Below, in pieces: positions 59,703-64,000 of a DNA stretch of 64,000 nucleotides. Numbering within the stretch: the stretch's first letter is position 1; each line of letters begins with the position of its first letter. This stretch comes from Mytilus galloprovincialis (Eukaryota; Mollusca; Bivalvia; Mytilida; Mytilidae), in NCBI RefSeq assembly GCF_965363235.1, contig NC_134841.1:31959440-32023439 (forward strand), written 5' to 3'. The notes below the pieces were generated by a model. It was not told the DNA's origin and made no database searches. It saw nothing but the letters and a program-made list of their open reading frames with translations. A program made the translations under genes and the position numbers.

Positions 59703-62140
59703 TTAGGTACTGCTTGTATATTTTCTTTTGGGAGGATGACAATAGTGGTAAAAATAACATCTTAACATAAACAGTCGCACAAGAAAGTCATCTGTGAAAA
59801 CATTACTGGCCCATATCACTCCATGGACCAATTCAGACACATAAAGAGATGTAAAATACTGCCACTGATAGGAAATAGCGACCACGACATAGTATAAGGG
59901 GACATATCAGCAAATATCAACAAACCGAAACCAACAGAGAAAAATATACCTATGGAAGAAAGCAGACTTAAAGAGTATAGGGAAACATCTTGACAACCAA
60001 TTTGATACTTTCAAAAAGACAAATTTTGATGATATAAACAACATGTGGACATCAATAAAACAAATTATAAAGGAATCCATGGGGAAATACGTACCAACAA
60101 AAACATCACTTGCTAGACAGAGCCATCCTTAGATGAATACCCAACTAAGACATTTAAGGTAACAGAAAAAAGAGCTAACTCCAAAGCTAAACTCAACAAC
60201 TGACCAAAGGACTGGAAACGGTAAAAAAACATCAAATCTGAAGTTCAACGAGTCTAGACGAGCACATACAAAATTCATGCAAGATATAGTCAGTGGTTAT
60301 TTATACAAGAACCCAAAAAAGATTTTGGTCATACATAAAGAGTAGGAAACAGGATTCCTCAGGTATAACAACCCTAAAAAATAAAGATGGATACCTACAC
60401 AGCGACAAAAACTGCTATACTAAACAGCCAATTCCACTCAGTATACACCCAAGAAAACCTAAACAACATGCCAGATAAAGGACCAAGCCAACATCCAACA
60501 ACGAGACCAATAAAAATCAGTCAGAAAGGTGTCACATTACTACTTAGAGGACTAAGACCGTTTAAGGCAACTGGCCCTGATGACATACCAGCCTTCATCA
60601 TAAAGAATACTGCTGATCAACTATCACCTTACCTGACTAGACTGTACCAACTGTCAATGGACCAGGGGTCAGTACCAGAAGATTGGAGGACAGCCAACAT
60701 AGTCCCAGTTCTTAAGAAAGGGAAAAAACATACAGCTGCAAACTAACGTCCAGTGTCCATACATCCATCTCATGTAAGCTGCTATAGCACATAGTTCACA
60801 GTTCTATCATGGACCACTTTGACCAAAACAACATACTCTGCGACGAACAACATGGGTTTAGAACCAAACGGTCATGCGAGTCCCATCTGGAAATAACTAT
60901 AAATGAAATAGCTAAGAACATGGAGGACGTCGACCAGACAGACATCATCTTGTTAGACTTCGCAAAGGCCTTTGACGAGGTTCCACATGCCAGACTTCGT
61001 AAAATGAATTATTACAGGGTAAGAGGTTTCCAGCTGTAATGTCTAACAGAATTGTCTGTGATTCTCGAAAACCACAAGTCGGACCCTCTTGACGTGCACG
61101 TGGTATCTCGAGTAGCCCAGGGCACTGTGATGGGTCCCTTACTCTTTTTGACCTATATCAATGACCTCCCTGAAGCAACAACATCAAGCGGTCGACTGTT
61201 TGCTGATGACTGTCTGCTCTTCCGCCGCATTAGGAAATCAGAAGATGCAGACTTGCTGCAAAAAGACCCAACTTCGCTGGAAAAATGGGAAAAGGAGTGG
61301 CAAATGTGTTTCCACCATGAGAAATGTACAGTCATCTGTGTCTCAGGACGACGTCAGCAACACCAGACGTCCTACACACTCCATGGACAGACATTAGAGA
61401 CAATAGACAGCGGGAAATACCTTGGGCTCACCATCAACAAAGACCTCACCTGGACAAACCATATCAACCAGACCATAGGAAAAGCCTCAAAGACACTTGG
61501 CTTCTTACCGAGAAATCTTGGTAGGTGTACTCCAGCAACAAAAGCCACAGCCTACTCTACGCTCGTATAAAGACCAATCCCGGAATATGCCTCCCCAGTA
61601 TGGGATCCCCATACGCGACATAGAGCAGGTACAAAGACGAGCAGCTCGCTTTGTTTATAGTTACTACCAGGACTTCCTGTATGTGCTACTAAGTTACTGG
61701 ACCAACTTCGAAGGGAATCGCTGCAGCACAGAGCCTGGTGCTTTGTTACAAGACTCAACACCAGTTCATTGCCATTGATCAAGCCAAATACTACACAACA
61801 GGGGACAGTAGGACCAGGGGCAACCACAAACTTAGACAAACTAGAGTGAAGAGGGATGTCTACTGCCACTCATTCTTCCCAAGAACAACTAGAGAATGGA
61901 ATAAACTCCCCTGAATCTGTAGTGGAGTCCGGATCTCTAAAGGACTTCAGGGCCAGAGTGAATTCCTTCCCCTGGACCCAGCCACATCTGAAATAGACAG
62001 CAGGATAACCAGTGTACATAGATGTAATTAAGATCAATATTTTATTGTAAATACCATCCAGTTCTTTTCCTGGACTTTTACTTTTGGCCAGAGGAGTGGC
62101 CTGTCTGTTTGAGATGCGCTCAAGTCAATTACACTTTACT
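59703..62140 (+). pseudogene. Decayed jockey-like non-LTR retrotransposon ORF2
   Basis: In changing frames it gives a linker (KIYLWKKADLKSIGKHLDNQ) and then reverse transcriptase blocks: KATGPDDIPAFIIKN, VPEDWRTANIVPVLKKGKKH, EQHGFRTKRSCESHL, IILLDFAKAFDEVPHARLRK, VAQGTVMGPLLFLTYINDLP and the catalytic GRLFADDCLLFRRI with FADD intact. A C-terminal region follows (KYLGLTINKDLTWTNHINQT, EQVQRRAARFVYSYY, HSFFPRTTREWNKL). Stops and shifts at about 60747, 61040 and 61570 split it. The 172-codon piece at 61052-61570 is the best preserved. Family known as jockey-like from invertebrate genomes; clade assignment is tentative. Confidence 0.85.
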
Positions 62141-62820
62141 ACAGAGTTCGACTCGTAACGGGAAGAAGAATTACTATGCAGTAAACAAGTCAAACTTGGA
62201 TATCATAAACCAAGTTTTACCACTAAAAACTGACCTGTTAGCAAACAGGTTATCACAGAGAAATTCTTGCTTTTTTAAAATTACGAAAATGCAAAAGTTG
62301 AAAATAGCAACACTTTTTACATGTAAGTTTTGCAAATATTCAAAGTCAATGAACCATTACTAGTTTTAAAAATCACCTTATCACAAAATAATACATGAAA
62401 ACTAAGCAAAAGTTTCAAAGTCAATAGACCAAAACTGAGGGGGCGGGGTAAAATAATCTCCATAGTAATGAGATGTGCCAATGCTTATACAACTGCAAAC
62501 CAAATATCTTTGACTTACCACTAGTGGTTCACCATAAACCTAAGCAAACTAATACATTGTTAACAGCCGATGAAAACAGCATACCTATGTCTCGCTTTTT
62601 GGCTTCATCATGCGAGACAAAAACTGATCAATATAGCCACAACCTTATATCAATTAATATCAACTGCTAATGACTAAATATCTATCACGTAAATTAACCT
62701 CTGTACGGCATTTGGTCGCTGGTGGAGAATTGTCTCATTGGCAATCATACCACATTTTTTTTTATTTCTTTATGTAGGTTCTAATATCAAAGTCCAATTT
62801 CATTGTTTTTTGATAGAATT

Positions 62821-63028
62821 ACTGTTAATTCAGAAATTATTGCGTGCATTTATTATTGCGATTTTGTCATTTTAGACTTCAATGCGATTTTAATTTTTAC
62901 GATTTTTAGAAAAATCCTGTTTAATTCATATAAAATATTTCTAAATGCAAGTTTAAATTATTGAGTTTACAACTCTGTCGCATTTTTCGCATTAATAAAA
63001 ACCTCGCAATAATTTCTGAATTTACAGT
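62821..63028. mobile_element. 208 bp inverted-repeat MITE
   Basis: The left end ACTGTTAATTCAGAAATTAT and the reverse complement of the right end ACTGTAAATTCAGAAATTAT match over 24 bases with one difference. The interior has TTGTCATTTTAGACT and GAAAAATCCTGTTTAATTC, shared with the next copy. Confidence 0.85.
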
Positions 63029-63159
63029 TTTCTTTCAAGTCTGATGGAATTGACAAACATATAATATATATCTGGTGTGAACTAATTTTTTTATTCATGC
63101 CTTAATGCAACTGCACAAAAATTACCAATAATGTTCATGCCATTTAAAAGTATTTAACA

Positions 63160-63347
63160 ATGGCGCGCATTTATTATTTCAATTTTGTCATTTTAGACTA
63201 AAGAGCGATTTAAATTTTTGCTATATTGAGAAAAATCCTGTTTAATTCTAAAACAATTTCAAAATGCGAGTTGAAATTATTGCAAATATAACCCTGTCGC
63301 ATTTTACGCAATAATAAAAACATGGCAATAATTTCTGAATTTACAGT
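63160..63347. mobile_element. Second copy of the same MITE, left end truncated
   Basis: Same interior order as the copy 130 bp upstream and the same right end (GGCAATAATTTCTGAATTTA). The left terminal repeat is missing. Confidence 0.75.
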
Positions 63348-63349
63348 AA

Positions 63350-63560
63350 GTTGAAATTAAACTAACAACGCCATGGCTTAACAAGAAAAAGACCAACAGA
63401 AAAATAAAAGAATACAGAACACAACATAGAAATTGAATGTTGAATGTTTGAACTTTCTTTTTTGAAACAGACTTTTTCCACAAAAACGTTACATAGAACA
63501 AGAATTATCAAACTAAGGTCAACGTCAGATGAACCTGCCAGACAATACGTGTATGCCTTA
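63350..63560. repeat. Fragments of repeat families G and the 130 bp unit repeat
   Basis: AACTAACAACGCCATGGCTT near 63361 matches 32190. AAGGTCAACGTCAGATGAAC near 63515 matches 21029-21340. Confidence 0.55.
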
Positions 63561-64000
63561 TAATCCTATACACCAAATATTGGATAAGCATTCCTATGTT
63601 TTGCATTCTGCAACAATCTTCACCACAGGTAACAAAAATCCAACTCTCTTTTGCAAATGTAATGTATATGATAGTACATTTGTAATTTGGAAGAAACAAA
63701 TGTGAAATAAATTATGAAAAAACATTTTGTAATATGTGTAATATATGGAATAAAATGTTTAGGGACAATGTAAAAATGATGTACATACAAATTCATAAAA
63801 CAAACAATAAACAAATAACTTTCAACATAATATAACACATCTATTTCTAATACTTCTTACAATAAGGTACATACATCATGTTGACATAAATTGAGCAAAT
63901 AAAATATATCATCCCATAGTAGCATGTAAGTATTATTCAAATCTTAGAAATACAATTGATTGGCAGATTTTTTTGCTGACATCTGTATATTTAGATCTAG
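63561..64000. other. AT-rich DNA at the window edge, nothing recognised
   Basis: Only short low-complexity ORFs on the minus strand. Confidence 0.35.

Overview
The window is AT-rich, gene-poor, repeat-dense nuclear DNA of an animal. Genes are split by GT-AG introns. The recognisable families (secreted C1q-domain protein, TIR domain, HSPA12-type HSP70, MIF-like cytokine, RING-less B-box/TRIM protein with a propeller-like tail) are those known to be expanded in bivalve molluscs. A marine mussel (Mytilidae) or close relative is my best reading; this rests on gene content and remembered repeat types, not on a search.

Layout. 1-2.3 kb: decayed retroelement-like repeat split by a 1.4 kb element with long terminal inverted repeats. 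2.8-3.2 kb (-): TIR-domain exon. 6.8-7.75 kb (+): complete two-exon C1q gene. 10.5-19.4 kb (-): multi-exon gene of unrecognised function with a C2H2 finger and DDE-like motifs, broken by a nonsense codon and two frameshifts. 21-26 kb: repeats, including a G-tract hairpin element and a tRNA-derived SINE. 26.6-30.7 kb (+): complete four-exon HSPA12-like gene. 32.7-52.1 kb: tandem segmental duplication. Each unit carries one MIF-like gene (-) with the classic MIF exon sizes of 108 and 173 bp, and the two copies differ in the third exon and in transposon insertions. 51.7-53.6 kb and 59.7-62.1 kb: decayed non-LTR retrotransposons. 55.8-57.5 kb (-): intronless B-box/coiled-coil/propeller gene with two in-frame TAG codons. 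58.4-59.2 kb: a cluster of about ten short ACTACGAAAC-like motifs. 62.8-63.35 kb: two copies of a small inverted-repeat element.

There is no operon logic. The genes are independent, but most live families (C1q, TIR, HSPA12, MIF, B-box) belong to innate immunity or stress response. The most informative region is the MIF duplication: a 2.27 kb inverted-repeat element lies about 60 bp beyond the 5' UTR exon of one copy, so the two paralogues have different upstream DNA. No rRNA gene, functional tRNA gene or CRISPR array was seen.
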